Origin: an uncultured Alphaproteobacteria bacterium
GTDB lineage: Bacteria > Pseudomonadota > Alphaproteobacteria > Caulobacterales > Hyphomonadaceae
Assembly (NCBI GenBank): GCA_903831255.1
Contig: CAIKWZ010000033.1
Coordinates: 1-64,000, forward strand
DNA length: 64,000 bases
Reading direction: 5' to 3'
Made by a program: the position numbers and the translations under genes. The notes beneath the pieces are model-generated. The model was not told the origin of the DNA, searched no databases, and saw only the letters and a program-made list of their open reading frames with translations. Each line of letters opens with the position of its first letter. Position 1 is the stretch's first letter. Positions 44,071 through 54,500 of the stretch are shown one piece after another.

Positions 44071-45396
44071 TCAGATGTCTCCCCAGAGATCGTATTCGTC
44101 CGCATCGGTGATGCGGGCGCGAACGATATCGCCCGGCTTCAATTGCTGTCCGTTGTCTATGAAGACTGTTCCATCGATTTCAGGCGCGTCCGCCTTCGAG
44201 CGGCCGACAGCCCCCTCATCGTCGACCTCATCAATGATGACATCGAGGGTGCGTCCAATCATGCCGCGGGAGCGCTTGTCGGATATCTGGGCCTGCAGCT
44301 CCATAAATCTCTTCCAGCGTTCGTCCTTGACCTCCTCCGGCACCTGCCCAGGCAGGTCGGCCGACGCAGCTCCGGTGACATTTTCATATCGAAAGCAGCC
44401 TGCGCGATCGATCTTAGCTTCGCTCATCCAGTCCAGAAGACGGCTGAAGTCCTCCTCCGTTTCGCCAGGAAATCCGACGATGAACGAGGAGCGGATTGCA
44501 AGATCCGGTACGTCTCGGCGCCATGCTTCGATGCGTTTGAGCGTCTTTTCCTCGTTCGCCGGTCGCCGCATGGCTCGAAGGACATTCGCACTTGCGTGCT
44601 GAAATGGAATGTCGAGGTAGGGCAGGATGCGACCGTCCGCCATCATCGGGATTACGTCATCCACATGGGGATAGGGGTAAACGTAATGGAGGCGCACCCA
44701 GATGCCCAATTCGCCCAGTCCTTCGCAGAGGTCGCGAAAGCGGGTCTCCCGCAGCCGCCCCTTCCACTCATAGGGGGCGTATCGCACATCAAGGCCGTAG
44801 GCGGAGGTGTCCTGGGATATCACAAGAAGCTCTCTGACACCTGCATCACGAAGCTGTTCGGCTTCACGCAGAACGGCGTCGATGCGCCGAGAGGCCAGAT
44901 CTCCTCTGAGAGATGGAATGATACAGAAGGAGCATCGATTGTTGCATCCTTCAGAAATCTTCAGATAGGCGTAATGCCTCGGCGTAAGCCTTATTCCCGA
45001 ATCTGGAACAAGGGCGACGAACGGATGATCCGGCGCCGGCAGGTGAGTGTGCACGGCCTCCATCACCTGCTCGTACTGATGCGGGCCGGTGACCGCCAGA
45101 ACGCCAGGGTGCTCCCGGGTGATGACGTCCTTTTCGGCCCCCAGACATCCGGTCACGATCACCTTGCCGTTCTCGTTCAGGGCCTCACCGATGGCGTCGA
45201 GACTTTCTTTTCTTGCGCTGTCAAGAAAGCCGCATGTGTTGACCAGAACGAGGTCGGCTCCATGATAGTCCGGGGCGATCTGGTAACCCTCTGCGCGAAG
45301 CCTGGTGATGATCCGTTCACTGTCGACAAGCGCCTTGGGGCAACCAAGGCTGACGATGCCGACCTTGGGCGCGCTCAGCGTCGTCGGCTTGGCCAT
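44071..45396 (-). CDS. rimO: Ribosomal protein S12 methylthiotransferase RimO
   Basis: A radical-SAM enzyme that methylthiolates Asp89 of ribosomal protein S12. The 441-residue protein has the UPF0004 domain with cysteines in [12 protein letters not shown] and [10 protein letters not shown] and VTGCLGAEK. The radical-SAM CxxxCxxC appears as CNNRCSFC, and a TRAM domain ends the protein. It is alone on the minus strand, 175 bp before grxD. Confidence 0.97.
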   Translation of the reverse strand: MAKPTTLSAPKVGIVSLGCPKALVDSERIITRLRAEGYQIAPDYHGADLVLVNTCGFLDSARKESLDAIGEALNENGKVIVTGCLGAEKDVITREHPGVLAVTGPHQYEQVMEAVHTHLPAPDHPFVALVPDSGIRLTPRHYAYLKISEGCNNRCSFCIIPSLRGDLASRRIDAVLREAEQLRDAGVRELLVISQDTSAYGLDVRYAPYEWKGRLRETRFRDLCEGLGELGIWVRLHYVYPYPHVDDVIPMMADGRILPYLDIPFQHASANVLRAMRRPANEEKTLKRIEAWRRDVPDLAIRSSFIVGFPGETEEDFSRLLDWMSEAKIDRAGCFRYENVTGAASADLPGQVPEEVKDERWKRFMELQAQISDKRSRGMIGRTLDVIIDEVDDEGAVGRSKADAPEIDGTVFIDNGQQLKPGDIVRARITDADEYDLWGDI

Positions 45397-45571
45397 GATA
45401 CACGTTCCCCGTCATCGGTCCGGCGGCGCGTCCTGCCTGTTCGAGCCAATTCCGACCCTGCCGACCGCGCGATCCACTATCCCAATTTCAAGCCGGGAGA
45501 AAGACGCGCTGCGGCCTCAGGGCCTCTGAATTCCCGACAGCGCCTTCCACAGAGGAAAACCTTAAGGGGTT

Positions 45572-45904
45572 TCAACCAGCAGGAAGGACGCCTTTGTCTG
45601 CAAGGAAAGGCTGCAACTCCCCAGACTGAAACATCTCCTTCACGATATCGCAGCCGCCGATGAATTCACCCTTCACATAGAGTTGGGGAATTGTCGGCCA
45701 GTTGGAGAATTCCTTGATACCCTGACGGAGTTCCGCATCCTCGAGAACGTTGCCAGCTCCATACTCAACGCCAAGATGGTCGAGGATCGACACGACTGTG
45801 GCGGAAAACCCGCACTGCGGAAATGCCGGCGTTCCCTTCATGAACAGCATAACCGGATGGGTCTCTATGGACTGCCGGATCCGATCGGAAATCGTTTCGC
45901 TCAT
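45572..45904 (-). CDS. grxD: Monothiol glutaredoxin Grx4 type
   Basis: Binds and carries iron-sulfur clusters, usually with BolA. The 110-residue protein has the CGFS motif at 31-34, the cis-Pro region NWPTIPQLYVKGEFIGG, and GGCDIV. It is in the bolA-AKR-grxD run, 82 bp after the aldo/keto reductase gene. The nearby BolA is its expected partner. Confidence 0.96.
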   Translation of the reverse strand: MSETISDRIRQSIETHPVMLFMKGTPAFPQCGFSATVVSILDHLGVEYGAGNVLEDAELRQGIKEFSNWPTIPQLYVKGEFIGGCDIVKEMFQSGELQPFLADKGVLPAG

Positions 45905-45986
45905 GGTCGGTTGCCTTTCCTGGCGAGGTGCGCGCTAAGGATACGATCCTCTTTAATGCCTGAGCTAAGCGTTGAACGGAGTTCAA

Positions 45987-46826
45987 TCAAGCGTCTGCTG
46001 AAAGAGTTTCATATGCCTTCAGTATTTCATTCAGGTGGGAAAGGCTTGAGGTCGTCGTCAATGCAAGGTCGGCGCGATTTCGCGCGAGAGCCCATGTCAG
46101 AGCATCCCTTATGTTCATGCGTACATGCGGATCGGGCCGCGAACGCATCGCGGCGGCCCTCATCAGGCGAAAAACACCCCCTGCGGTCCCGGGCGCTATC
46201 CGCGTTCGAAGCGCTGGAGCCAGGGTTTCGATCCCTATAATCTGAGTTCCCCTGGCGCGCAGGCGTTCAAGCGTGCTGACGGCCTCTGGCCTGAGCCCTG
46301 CGTTAACAGGGATCATGGCGAGTGAGATGAGGTCCGTTGTCAGCGCCTCTTCGACCTCCGATCCTCGACCTGCCACGCCCAGACGAAGGATCCGGCCCGA
46401 TTTGATCTCTGCTTCGAGCATCCTGAGCAGGGGATCCGTCAGTTCTTCGAGCGCGGGGCCGTGAAGAAACAGCCAGTCGACATGGGAGGTCCGAAGTCTG
46501 GACAGGGAAGCGTCGATCGATCGGCGCACCCCGTCGGGAGTAAAGTCCCGCACAAGGCGGCCTCCAGGGTCTCGGTTGTGGCCAACTTTCGTGGAGAGCA
46601 TGTATTGATTTCGGGGCAGGTCCTGCAAGGCGTCGCCCAGCCGCCTCTCGGCTTCCCCGTCTCCATAGGATGGCGCCGTATCGAACAGGCGGATGCCGCC
46701 TTCAAAGGCCGTTCTCAGCAGTCGTGTTGTCTGGGCTGGCGACAACAAAGGGGTTGCGTGGGGGCCGCTGACGCCGAAACCGATCCGGCCGCCATACTCG
46801 GCTGCCTCAGGATGCGAGATCGTCAA
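45987..46826 (-). CDS. Aldo/keto reductase family protein
   Basis: A 279-residue NADPH-type oxidoreductase. The catalytic tetrad is present: Asp49 and Tyr54 in RLFDTAPSYG, Lys80 in LSTKVG, His122 in DWLFLHGP. The end is more divergent (LALTTTSSLSHLNEILKAYE in place of the usual IPG.....). It lies between bolA and grxD, 13 bp after bolA, so it is probably in the same operon. Its substrate is unknown. Confidence 0.88.
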   Translation of the reverse strand: MTISHPEAAEYGGRIGFGVSGPHATPLLSPAQTTRLLRTAFEGGIRLFDTAPSYGDGEAERRLGDALQDLPRNQYMLSTKVGHNRDPGGRLVRDFTPDGVRRSIDASLSRLRTSHVDWLFLHGPALEELTDPLLRMLEAEIKSGRILRLGVAGRGSEVEEALTTDLISLAMIPVNAGLRPEAVSTLERLRARGTQIIGIETLAPALRTRIAPGTAGGVFRLMRAAAMRSRPDPHVRMNIRDALTWALARNRADLALTTTSSLSHLNEILKAYETLSADA

Positions 46827-46839
46827 GTGTGGATGCTCT

Positions 46840-47073
46840 TCATTCTGGGGGACGGGTCGACAGGGCCAGGGCGTGAAGAACTCCGCCCATCTTTCCCTTC
46901 AGTGCGGCGTAGACCATCTGGTGCTGGGCGACGCGAGTCTTGCCGCGAAAGCTTTCCGATATGATTTCCGCGCTCCAGTGATCATTATCTCCCGCCATGT
47001 CGGTGAGATTGATCGTTGCATCCGGAAACGCCTCCCGCAGGTAGGTCTCAAGTGTGGTTCGATCCATGGCCAT
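46840..47073 (-). CDS. bolA: BolA family protein
   Basis: A 77-residue BolA-type protein. The family core HWSAEIISESFRGKTRVAQH and MVYAALKGKMGGVLHALAL is visible; the His after the helix is used with monothiol glutaredoxins to bind a 2Fe-2S cluster. grxD is two genes downstream. The short form fits BolA2/YrbA-like members. Confidence 0.94.
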   Translation of the reverse strand: MAMDRTTLETYLREAFPDATINLTDMAGDNDHWSAEIISESFRGKTRVAQHQMVYAALKGKMGGVLHALALSTRPPE

Positions 47074-47112
47074 GCCTTGAAACTCCCTGTTCGTCTGATG
47101 ACGCTCGTCCGA

Positions 47113-47682
47113 TCAGCGATTCGACAGCGCGTTCACACGCGACTGAACATCTCTGATCTGAGGCAGCGATTCAGATGCGAAAACCTTCAGCGGCTCTATG
47201 GAGCCGTCACGTGAGTAGGCTTCCAGACGCCCCTGAGCGCCTGACAGGAGCTCAGTCTGGAGCGCCAGGTAGAGCCGATCGAACTCTTCACCCTGTGAGG
47301 CGGGCAGGCTCTCGAGGCGCGCCGCCAGCGCAGCCGAGGGAGCTGGCGGCGGCGGCGCCAGAACCGCTGCGCCGGACGCTACCGTCAGCGCGTCTTCCAA
47401 GTCGCGGTATGCGCCTGCGGACCATTCCGCCAGAGCGCGAATGTCAGGGTCGCCCGATCGTTCGAGGGCTGATTCGCTGCTGAGTCTTCCCGCCAGGGCG
47501 AGATCGCCGGCAAGCGCCACGATTTCCTGAGCCTTCCCGATCTGCGCGTCAAGCTGGGCCACAGGCTCGGGGAGCTCGCTCTCGGGGATCGCTGCAGCAG
47601 GGTCGGATCCGCCTCCCACCCGATCACATGCGCTGGCCAGGCCAAGCGCCGCCAGTGAACTCAAGGCTACGGAGATTCGCAT
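47113..47682 (-). CDS. DUF4142-like lipoprotein
   Basis: A 189-residue predicted lipoprotein with lipobox LASAC (Cys19). The mostly helical body resembles DUF4142 in its second half (GEEFDRLYLALQTELLSGAQ, then LKVFASESLPQIRDVQSRVN). The family call is moderate. It lies between purL and bolA on the same strand. Function unknown. Confidence 0.65.
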   Translation of the reverse strand: MRISVALSSLAALGLASACDRVGGGSDPAAAIPESELPEPVAQLDAQIGKAQEIVALAGDLALAGRLSSESALERSGDPDIRALAEWSAGAYRDLEDALTVASGAAVLAPPPPAPSAALAARLESLPASQGEEFDRLYLALQTELLSGAQGRLEAYSRDGSIEPLKVFASESLPQIRDVQSRVNALSNR

Positions 47683-47776
47683 GAACCCGTCCTTTTGGAC
47701 AAATGGACTGTCGGATGTCGTTTAGCCTTTTGTGTCTCATGCGTGAAGACATGCAGCGGCAATTGCTTCAGCTGTT

Positions 47777-50035
47777 TCAGCCTGCGGGCTGTCCGCTCAT
47801 ATAGGCAGGCAGCCATCCCTCATTCGCGTCCCGCAGGGATTTGAGAGGAAGCTGACGACCATCCAGGGCGATCGAGGCTTTCTCGGCGTCATTTGCGAGG
47901 AATTCCCCTGCGAGGTCCCACTTCTGTTCCGCCTGATCCAGCACGCCAACCACGTCCGCCCAGTCATCCGACGGCACAGCCAGCAGATAGCGGGCCTGGC
48001 ATTCGCCAAAAAACCATGCGGCCGCCTTGTCGCTGGCTGCAGATGACGTCAGCCGAAGCCCGAGGTTCGCGGCGAGCGCCATCTCGGCCGCCGCGCACGC
48101 GACACCTCCCTCGCTGATATCGTGGGCCGCGGTGATGCGACCTTCGCCGATCAGCCGACGCACGAGCCCTGAAGCTTTTTTCTCAGCGAGCAGGTCGACC
48201 GGCGGCGGCGATCCAGCGTCCTTGCCCTCGAGCTTGAGGATCACTCGTGCATAGAGCGATGCTCCGAGGTGGCCTTCTGTGCGTCCCAGAAGCAGAAGTT
48301 TGTCTCCAGGGCGAGCGCCTCCAATCCCTGCAGTCCGCGCCCCCGGGGGGACAAGGCCAACTCCCCCAACAACCGGGGTTGGCGGGATTCCGGAGCCGTC
48401 TGTCTCGTTGTAGAGGCTCACATTGCCCGACACGACGGGGAAATCCAGTTCGCGGCAAGCCAGCGCCATTCCTTCAATCGCCCTGACGATCACGCCCATC
48501 GTGTCCGGTTTTTCGGGGTTACCGAAATTGAGATTGTCTGTGATTGCGATCGGCTCAGCGCCCACAGCCGAGAGATTGCGGTAAGCCTCGGCCACGGCTT
48601 GCTTGCCGCCTTCAAACGGGTCTGCAGCGACATAATGCGGGTTGCAGTCCGAACAGATGGCCAGAGACTTGGTTGTGCCGTGAATTCGAACAAGCGCTGC
48701 GTCCCCTCCGGTCTGGGAGGAGGCGAGGGTGTCTCCCATGACGTGGCGATCGTACTGCTCCCAGATCCATCGCTTCGAAGCCATGTCGGGAGATGACATG
48801 AGATTAAGCAAGCTCTCTGCCGTGTCCTCAGGCAAGTTCAGTCGCGAGAGATCGAGTGCGGGAGCTGCGATCGGCGGATTCCATGGCCGGTCGTAATTGG
48901 GCGCATCGTTCGACAAGGGGGAGACGGGGATGTCGCACACGACGACACCCTGCTGGGTCAGAACGAGACGGCCGGTATCGGTCGTATGGCCGATGACTTC
49001 CGCATCAAGATCCCATTTGTCGAAAATCGCCTTGGCTTCCGCTTCGCGGCCGGGCCGCAGGACCATGAGCATTCGTTCCTGGGATTCCGAAAGCATGATC
49101 TCGTAAGCGGTCATGCCCGTTTCCCTTTGGGGGACGAGATCCATGTTCATCTCGACACCGACGCCGCCCTTGTCCGCAATTTCAACGGAGGAGGATGTGA
49201 GCCCCGCGGCCCCCATATCTTGAATGCACTGTATGGCGTCTGTGGCCATCAGCTCCAGGCAGGCTTCGATCAGAAGCTTTTCGGTAAAGGGATCGCCAAC
49301 CTGGACCGTGGGCCGCTTCTCTTCCTCCCCTTCAGAAAACTCGGCCGAGGCCATGGTGGCGCCGTGAATGCCGTCTCGTCCTGTCTTTGAGCCGACATAG
49401 AAGATCGCGTTTCCAGGCTCTGCACCCCTCGAGTAGAAGATCCGATTCTGATCTGCGAGGCCGACCGCCATCGCATTGACAAGGATGTTGCCGTTATAAC
49501 CCTTGTGGAACTGGGTCTCGCCGGCGACCGTCGGCACGCCCACACAGTTCCCATAGCCGCCGATGCCCGCGACGACGCCGGCCACCAGCGAGCGCGTTCT
49601 GGGGTGAGACGGATCGCCGAAGCGAAGCGCATTCACCAGGGCGACGGGTCGCGCGCCCATCGTGAACACGTCTCTGAGTATCCCTCCTACGCCGGTCGCT
49701 GCGCCCTGATAGGGCTCTATGTAGGAGGGATGGTTGTGGCTCTCCATTTTGAAGATGCAGGCCTGTCCGTCGCCGATATCGATCACCCCGGCGTTTTCTC
49801 CGGGGCCCTGAATGACGCGCGGACCTTTCGTCGGAAACTTGCCGAGATGTCTTCTCGTGGATTTGTAGGAACAATGTTCTGACCACATGACCGATACGAT
49901 CCCGAGCTCCACCATGTTCGGCGCTCGGCCCAGGCGGTTCACCAGAAGGGCGTATTCGTCCGCCTTGACGCCTTGCGACAGGGCGTCCGCGGCTGTCTGG
50001 GGCCGAAGCAGGGGAGAAAGGTCGATGGCTGTCAT
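47777..50035 (-). CDS. purL: Phosphoribosylformylglycinamidine synthase, large subunit PurL
   Basis: Makes FGAM from FGAR and glutamine-derived ammonia in purine synthesis. The 752 residues are the small type that works with PurS and PurQ, both encoded at 60964-62535. Clear segments are [40 protein letters not shown] and [20 protein letters not shown]. It is on the minus strand, about 10 kb from purC-purS-purQ on the plus strand; in many alphaproteobacteria purL directly follows purQ and precedes bolA-grxD, which it still does here. Confidence 0.98.
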   Translation of the reverse strand: MTAIDLSPLLRPQTAADALSQGVKADEYALLVNRLGRAPNMVELGIVSVMWSEHCSYKSTRRHLGKFPTKGPRVIQGPGENAGVIDIGDGQACIFKMESHNHPSYIEPYQGAATGVGGILRDVFTMGARPVALVNALRFGDPSHPRTRSLVAGVVAGIGGYGNCVGVPTVAGETQFHKGYNGNILVNAMAVGLADQNRIFYSRGAEPGNAIFYVGSKTGRDGIHGATMASAEFSEGEEEKRPTVQVGDPFTEKLLIEACLELMATDAIQCIQDMGAAGLTSSSVEIADKGGVGVEMNMDLVPQRETGMTAYEIMLSESQERMLMVLRPGREAEAKAIFDKWDLDAEVIGHTTDTGRLVLTQQGVVVCDIPVSPLSNDAPNYDRPWNPPIAAPALDLSRLNLPEDTAESLLNLMSSPDMASKRWIWEQYDRHVMGDTLASSQTGGDAALVRIHGTTKSLAICSDCNPHYVAADPFEGGKQAVAEAYRNLSAVGAEPIAITDNLNFGNPEKPDTMGVIVRAIEGMALACRELDFPVVSGNVSLYNETDGSGIPPTPVVGGVGLVPPGARTAGIGGARPGDKLLLLGRTEGHLGASLYARVILKLEGKDAGSPPPVDLLAEKKASGLVRRLIGEGRITAAHDISEGGVACAAAEMALAANLGLRLTSSAASDKAAAWFFGECQARYLLAVPSDDWADVVGVLDQAEQKWDLAGEFLANDAEKASIALDGRQLPLKSLRDANEGWLPAYMSGQPAG

Positions 50036-50100
50036 GCTCGCTGTTTAGCTTCTCGCGACGAGCTTCGCCAGTGATCTCGTCGTGAATCCGACAGGCGTGA

Positions 50101-50910
50101 TCACGTCTCCCGGGCTGTGGATAAGTCGGCATTCCCCGCGTTCTGGCGGGCGAGGTCGATGATCGCCTCGCGTTCCTCAGACTTCAGTCCTCTCCAGCGA
50201 CCTTCAGGCAGGTCGCCAAGATGAACCGGTCCGATTCTGACCCGGCACAAGTCCTCGACGTCAAGTTCGGTCAGTTCGCACATTCGTCTGATCTGCCGGT
50301 TGCGGCCTTCCGTCAGAATGAACCGCAGGAGGTGCTCGTCTTCCCGTGTGACACGCGCAGGTCGCAGGCGACGTCCGTCGAGCTCGAGGCCATGGCGCAG
50401 CCGGAGGATCTTTTCACGCGTGATGCGTCCGCGGACTGTCACCAGGTATTCCTTGTCGATTGCGGACGTGGGTCCGATGATCGCTTTGGCGAGGACGCCG
50501 TCATCGGACAGAATCAACAGTCCCCGACTATCCATGTCGAGACGACCAAGCGGGGCGAGTGAGCTGTCCCGGTTCGGGGGCGCCGGGCCCTCTCCGAGCC
50601 GGCTATCGGCCCGTAGCAGCCGGATAGCCGGCTGCTGGTCGCGCTCCGGCTGTGCGGAGACATAGCCGACCGGCTTGTTGAGGACGACGCTCAGCTTCTG
50701 ATCGAGCTGAGACTGTCCTCTTTCGCCAAGCACCAGTGTTTGGCCGGGGCGTATCTTGCGCCCCGGGTCCATGACTTTTTCGCCGTCGATTCTGATGAGC
50801 CCGTCCGTGATGAGCGCTTCGGCCTCCCGACGAGAGCATACCCCCTCATGAGCCAACCAGCGGTTGACCCTTTGCGGTTCGGCTCCGGTGTAGACGCGTG
50901 TCCATGCCAT
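50101..50910 (-). CDS. rRNA pseudouridine synthase, RsuA/RluB/RluF family
   Basis: Isomerises uridine to pseudouridine in rRNA. The 269-residue protein has an S4 domain at about 12-60 (QRVNRWLAHEGVCSRREAEA) and the catalytic domain with the active Asp in LGRLDMDSRGLLILSDDG. It ends with RLGLEVEDL-like LTELDVEDLCRVRIGPVHLG. It looks closest to RluF or RluB; I cannot fix the target base. It lies between purL and an enoyl-CoA hydratase, all on the minus strand. Confidence 0.92.
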   Translation of the reverse strand: MAWTRVYTGAEPQRVNRWLAHEGVCSRREAEALITDGLIRIDGEKVMDPGRKIRPGQTLVLGERGQSQLDQKLSVVLNKPVGYVSAQPERDQQPAIRLLRADSRLGEGPAPPNRDSSLAPLGRLDMDSRGLLILSDDGVLAKAIIGPTSAIDKEYLVTVRGRITREKILRLRHGLELDGRRLRPARVTREDEHLLRFILTEGRNRQIRRMCELTELDVEDLCRVRIGPVHLGDLPEGRWRGLKSEEREAIIDLARQNAGNADLSTARET

Positions 50911-50928
50911 GGGGCGATCGCAGGCGGT

Positions 50929-51723
50929 TCAGCCGGTCTGCTCCCGACCCCGCTGCATCACGTCCCTGCGGGAGGTCTCGGCCGCGTCAGGGGTGACCGC
51001 CCTGTTGTGGGCTGTCCCGCGGGCAATCTCCATGTCGAGCGCCTGAGGCAAGGGCAAGGCTGCGCCGTCGTCGATGAGGCCCTTCAGCGATTTCAGCAGT
51101 TCTGGCGGCAGGCCCGCCATGTCATGTGCAAGACGGCGCGCGGCCGGCAGAAGCTCCTCAGGCGCGCAGACCCGGTTCACGAGCCCCCAGCGCTCGGCCT
51201 GCTCGGCTCCCAGAAAATTGCCCGTGAGCGAGAGTTCCTTGGCTCGCCCCGCTCCAATCAATCGCGGAAGCTTCTGGGACAGTCCCCAAACAGGCATCAA
51301 GCCAACCCTGCCGTGGGTGTCTGCGAATTTGGCCTCGGTTGAGGCCATAAGGACATCGCACATCAAGGCCAGCTCGAAACCGCCTGTTATGGCGAAGCCA
51401 TTGATGGCGCCAATCACCGGCCAGGGACAGGCGCTGAACGCTTTGCCCATGTCGATATCTGTGCCTGTCGCGCTTCCCACACCCAGGGAAAATCCTTCGC
51501 GTCCGGCTTCCTTCAGGTCGACGCCCGCCGTGAAGGCGCGACCAGCGCCGGTCAAAACGATTGCTCGTATCTCGTTCTGAGCCGACAGGCGGCGAATCTC
51601 GGAGACAATTTCCCGTCGCAGAGCAATCGACAAGGCATTGAGCTGCTTGGGGCGATTGAGCGTCAGGGTGACGATCGGTCCATCGGGTTCAACCAGCAAA
51701 AGGGGTTCTGCGTTCTCGCTCAT
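50929..51723 (-). CDS. Enoyl-CoA hydratase/isomerase (crotonase) family
   Basis: A 264-residue crotonase-fold protein, probably an enoyl-CoA hydratase of fatty acid oxidation. The oxyanion hole lies in GAGRAFTAGVDLKE and in INGFAITGGFELALMCDVLM. The segment ADTHGRVGLMPVWGLSQKLP holds the active-site region; the usual Glu of the PE..LG motif is replaced by a His-Gly-Arg context common in this subgroup. It overlaps nothing and is 6 bp after the CinA-like gene. Confidence 0.9.
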   Translation of the reverse strand: MSENAEPLLLVEPDGPIVTLTLNRPKQLNALSIALRREIVSEIRRLSAQNEIRAIVLTGAGRAFTAGVDLKEAGREGFSLGVGSATGTDIDMGKAFSACPWPVIGAINGFAITGGFELALMCDVLMASTEAKFADTHGRVGLMPVWGLSQKLPRLIGAGRAKELSLTGNFLGAEQAERWGLVNRVCAPEELLPAARRLAHDMAGLPPELLKSLKGLIDDGAALPLPQALDMEIARGTAHNRAVTPDAAETSRRDVMQRGREQTG

Positions 51724-51729
51724 GCCGTC

Positions 51730-52512
51730 TCATTCCTGGGGATCGGTTTCGGGTTCGATGTCCTGCGATCGCACCAGGGCGATCAATTCGTTGAACGCTC
51801 CAGACAGCGCATCGGCATCCCTGCTTCGGGCGACGAGATTGACCCCGTAGTCGGGGCCGGCCGCGCCCCCGGGGCGCATCCAGGGATAGGAGCCGATCGA
51901 GGTTGCCGGCCAGCGTTTGGCGATTTCACCAAGGGCCGACGCGATATCGCCCTCGCGCATAGTCCTTCCGCGAACTGTCTTTGCAAGCACGACGCTCCCA
52001 CCGGCAAGCCGATGGCCGATATCCTGGAGCATGCCGCGCATGACGGAGGGCACTCCGGCCATGACGAAGACGTTGCTGATCTGGAAACCTGGCGCTCCGG
52101 ACACCGGATTGAGTATGAGGCTGGCTCCTTCGGGAATTCGGGCCATTCTCAGGCGGCTCTCATTGATTTCCTGTCCTGGAGCGCGAAGCCCGTAATGCCG
52201 CTTGAGCTGGTCGACTGCGTCCTCGCGAACGTCAATTGTCCGGTTAAACGCGGCGGCCATCGCATCAGCCGTTATATCGTCGTGTGTGGGTCCGATCCCG
52301 CCTGTTGAGAATACGTAGGTCCATGCGGCGCTGAGATGTCTCACAGTTGAGACGATGGTGTCGTGATCGTCAGGAACAACCCGCGCTTCGCGGATCTCCA
52401 CTCCAACCGGCGCCAGGAACTCTGCGATAGAGCGCAGGTTCGTGTCCTGCGTCCTTCCGGACAGAAGTTCATCCCCGATCAGGAGCACAGCGGCGGTGAC
52501 GGTGTCTGTCAT
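51730..52512 (-). CDS. Competence/damage-inducible protein A-like (MoCF domain)
   Basis: A 260-residue protein with a molybdopterin-binding (MoCF) domain: LIGDELLSGRTQDTN near the start and FSTGGIGPTHDDITADAMAA. It lacks the C-terminal amidase domain of full CinA, so it is the short form found in alphaproteobacteria. CinA-type proteins act in NAD recycling or nucleotide pool cleaning in some species; the role of the short form is less clear. Confidence 0.9.
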   Translation of the reverse strand: MTDTVTAAVLLIGDELLSGRTQDTNLRSIAEFLAPVGVEIREARVVPDDHDTIVSTVRHLSAAWTYVFSTGGIGPTHDDITADAMAAAFNRTIDVREDAVDQLKRHYGLRAPGQEINESRLRMARIPEGASLILNPVSGAPGFQISNVFVMAGVPSVMRGMLQDIGHRLAGGSVVLAKTVRGRTMREGDIASALGEIAKRWPATSIGSYPWMRPGGAAGPDYGVNLVARSRDADALSGAFNELIALVRSQDIEPETDPQE

Positions 52513-52570
52513 GTCACGGACATAGGCAAATTCCTGCCGGAGGTCCAGATCTCCGGGCCGAAGCGGAACG

Positions 52571-53233
52571 CTAGAACCGGAAGGTCAGACCTGCCTGAAC
52601 GACCGGATAGATTTCGTAAGCTTCCACATCGGAACGCAGGTTCTGTTCCTCGCGGCTGACTTCCGCCAGAAACGCCGGATCGGTCGACAACAGGCCGCCC
52701 GACGCGGCGAGGGAGATCTCCGGCGCGCCTGACATCATGGCGCCTGCCATCAGACGAAATCCGAAGACGCCGTCGCCCTGAAAAGTCGTGTCCCAGCCTA
52801 TGCCGAGGAACGGCGCTGTCTCGGCCAGGTCGGCAGTCAGGCTGAGCGTCCCGACCTGAGCGGGCGAATAGGTCTGATTTCCGATGCGGACGCTGGAGGA
52901 TGGGGCGGCTCCGACCCTCAGGCCCTTGTCTCCGATGAAGGCCCCTGCGCTGACGACGAAGCTGTTCAGAAAGGGCCGAAGATCGACGAAAGCGCCCCAT
53001 GACGTGAGGTCCAGATCTCCCTGATAGGCGATGTCGTCGAAGGTCTCCGACAGGCCGTAGCTGAAGATGTTGTACCCGCCTCGAACCTGGAGGCCGGGAG
53101 TGATCTGAGCCGTCGCCTCCAGGCCACCCCCCGTGGTTCCGATTGCTCCGCCTATGGCCAGGCCCTGATCCGCATAGGCAAGACTTCCGCCTGAAAGCAA
53201 GGCGAGCACGGACAGGGATGCGCAACGCATCAT
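52571..53233 (-). CDS. Outer-membrane beta-barrel protein
   Basis: A 220-residue exported protein with a signal peptide (about 1-21, cleaved after AYA). Alternating hydrophobic strands (TAQITPGLQVRGGYNIFSYG, FVVSAGAFIGDKGLRVGA) lead to a C-terminal FRF, the signal for outer-membrane insertion. It likely forms an eight-strand barrel. I recognise no specific family. It is 58 bp from the CinA-like gene. Confidence 0.75.
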   Translation of the reverse strand: MMRCASLSVLALLSGGSLAYADQGLAIGGAIGTTGGGLEATAQITPGLQVRGGYNIFSYGLSETFDDIAYQGDLDLTSWGAFVDLRPFLNSFVVSAGAFIGDKGLRVGAAPSSSVRIGNQTYSPAQVGTLSLTADLAETAPFLGIGWDTTFQGDGVFGFRLMAGAMMSGAPEISLAASGGLLSTDPAFLAEVSREEQNLRSDVEAYEIYPVVQAGLTFRF

Positions 53234-53439
53234 GGCAAGACCCCCTACTGAGAATCAACGGGTCAGGCTGTCATCTTCCTGCCGGACCAGCAATCGTTGA
53301 GGCTCCTCGTCTTCGGGGCGGGCGGGAGGCTTCAGCGGCTCCTGAGGCTCCCGCGAGGGGGGGCAGGTCCGAGGGTTGACGATCGGGCGTATACGGGGTT
53401 CACCACTCTTCAGCTCGGGGCCCACCCTCAGGAACCGCA

Positions 53440-54273
53440 ATGACGTTTGTCGACGCCTCTAATGCCCCCGTCCGTTATACGGGCGAAATCAAGCTTTACG
53501 GACAGGAGGCGTTCGAGGGCATGCGGCGCGCCGGGCGGCTCGCCGCAGAGTGTCTGGATATGCTGACGGAGCATGTTCGTCCCGGGGTTCTAACGCAGGA
53601 GATTGACGATCTGGCGCGCGAGTTCGTCACGGAACGTGGCGGGACGCCAGCCTGTATTTTCTACAGGGGGTATCGGCATACCGTCTGCACCTCGGTCAAT
53701 CATGTCGTCTGTCACGGTGTGCCGGCGAAGAAAGCCCTCAAGGAGGGCGACATCGTCAATATCGACGTCACCGTGATTGTCGACGGATGGCACGGCGACA
53801 CCTCCCGGATGTATTCGGTGGGGGGGGTGAAGCGTCGCGCCATGCGCCTGATGGATGTGACATACGAATGCCTGATGAAGGGCATTGAGGCGGTCAAGCC
53901 GGGGGCGCGTCTCGGCGATATCGGCGCGGTCATTCAGGAGCATGCTGAACGTCAGCGCTTTTCGGTGGTGGAGGCTTTTTGCGGCCACGGTCTTGGGCGC
54001 ATCTTTCATGATGCTCCGAACATCCTGCACTTCGGACGGCGCGGTCATGGAGAAAGGCTCGCTCCGGGAATGATTTTCACCATCGAGCCGATGATCAATG
54101 CGGGGCGCAAAGATGTTTCGCTCATGGCCGACGGCTGGACGGCGGTCACACGCGACCGGACATTGTCGGCTCAGTACGAGCATTCCATCGGCGTGACGGA
54201 GGAGGGGTGTGAGATCTTCACGCTGTCCCCGGTCGGCCGCCATACCCCCCATTCTGACGCTCCCGTGATCTGA
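53440..54273 (+). CDS. map: Methionine aminopeptidase type I
   Basis: Removes N-terminal methionine after deformylation. The 277-residue protein has all five metal ligands in order: two Asp in VNIDVTVIVDGWHGDTSRMY, His in GHGLGRIFHDAPNI, Glu in FTIEPMI and Glu in QYEHSIGV. The conserved substrate His is in NHVVCHGVP. It has a short N-terminal extension before the core. It is divergent from the outer-membrane gene across 206 bp with no other gene that I can support. Confidence 0.98.
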   Translation: MTFVDASNAPVRYTGEIKLYGQEAFEGMRRAGRLAAECLDMLTEHVRPGVLTQEIDDLAREFVTERGGTPACIFYRGYRHTVCTSVNHVVCHGVPAKKALKEGDIVNIDVTVIVDGWHGDTSRMYSVGGVKRRAMRLMDVTYECLMKGIEAVKPGARLGDIGAVIQEHAERQRFSVVEAFCGHGLGRIFHDAPNILHFGRRGHGERLAPGMIFTIEPMINAGRKDVSLMADGWTAVTRDRTLSAQYEHSIGVTEEGCEIFTLSPVGRHTPHSDAPVI

Positions 54274-54500
54274 GGCGGCAGCCGGGCGATCCTGACCGCT
54301 TGGCCTATCTTTGATGGTCACTGATCGGTTGTTTCGGGTCGCCTGGCGCGCGTGCTGCGGCGCGGCAAAATCACCGCCAGCGTTCGGCGCGGATCACGAG
54401 CGATCGAAAGCGCTTGCTCGGCTGGATTTCATGGCTAGCGTAGGGCATCCGGGCGAGCAGTCGTCATAAGGACAAAGAGATCGGGCGCGTCCTCAGTCTG

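Noticed and set aside
43894-45663. 589-codon frame opposite rimO
   Set aside because: Shadow of rimO; the rimO product has all catalytic cysteines, and the antisense product has no recognisable domain.
53255-53440. 61-codon frame on the minus strand between the outer-membrane gene and map
   Set aside because: It needs a TTG start at the first base of map, is rich in P, E and R without pattern, and has no ribosome site.
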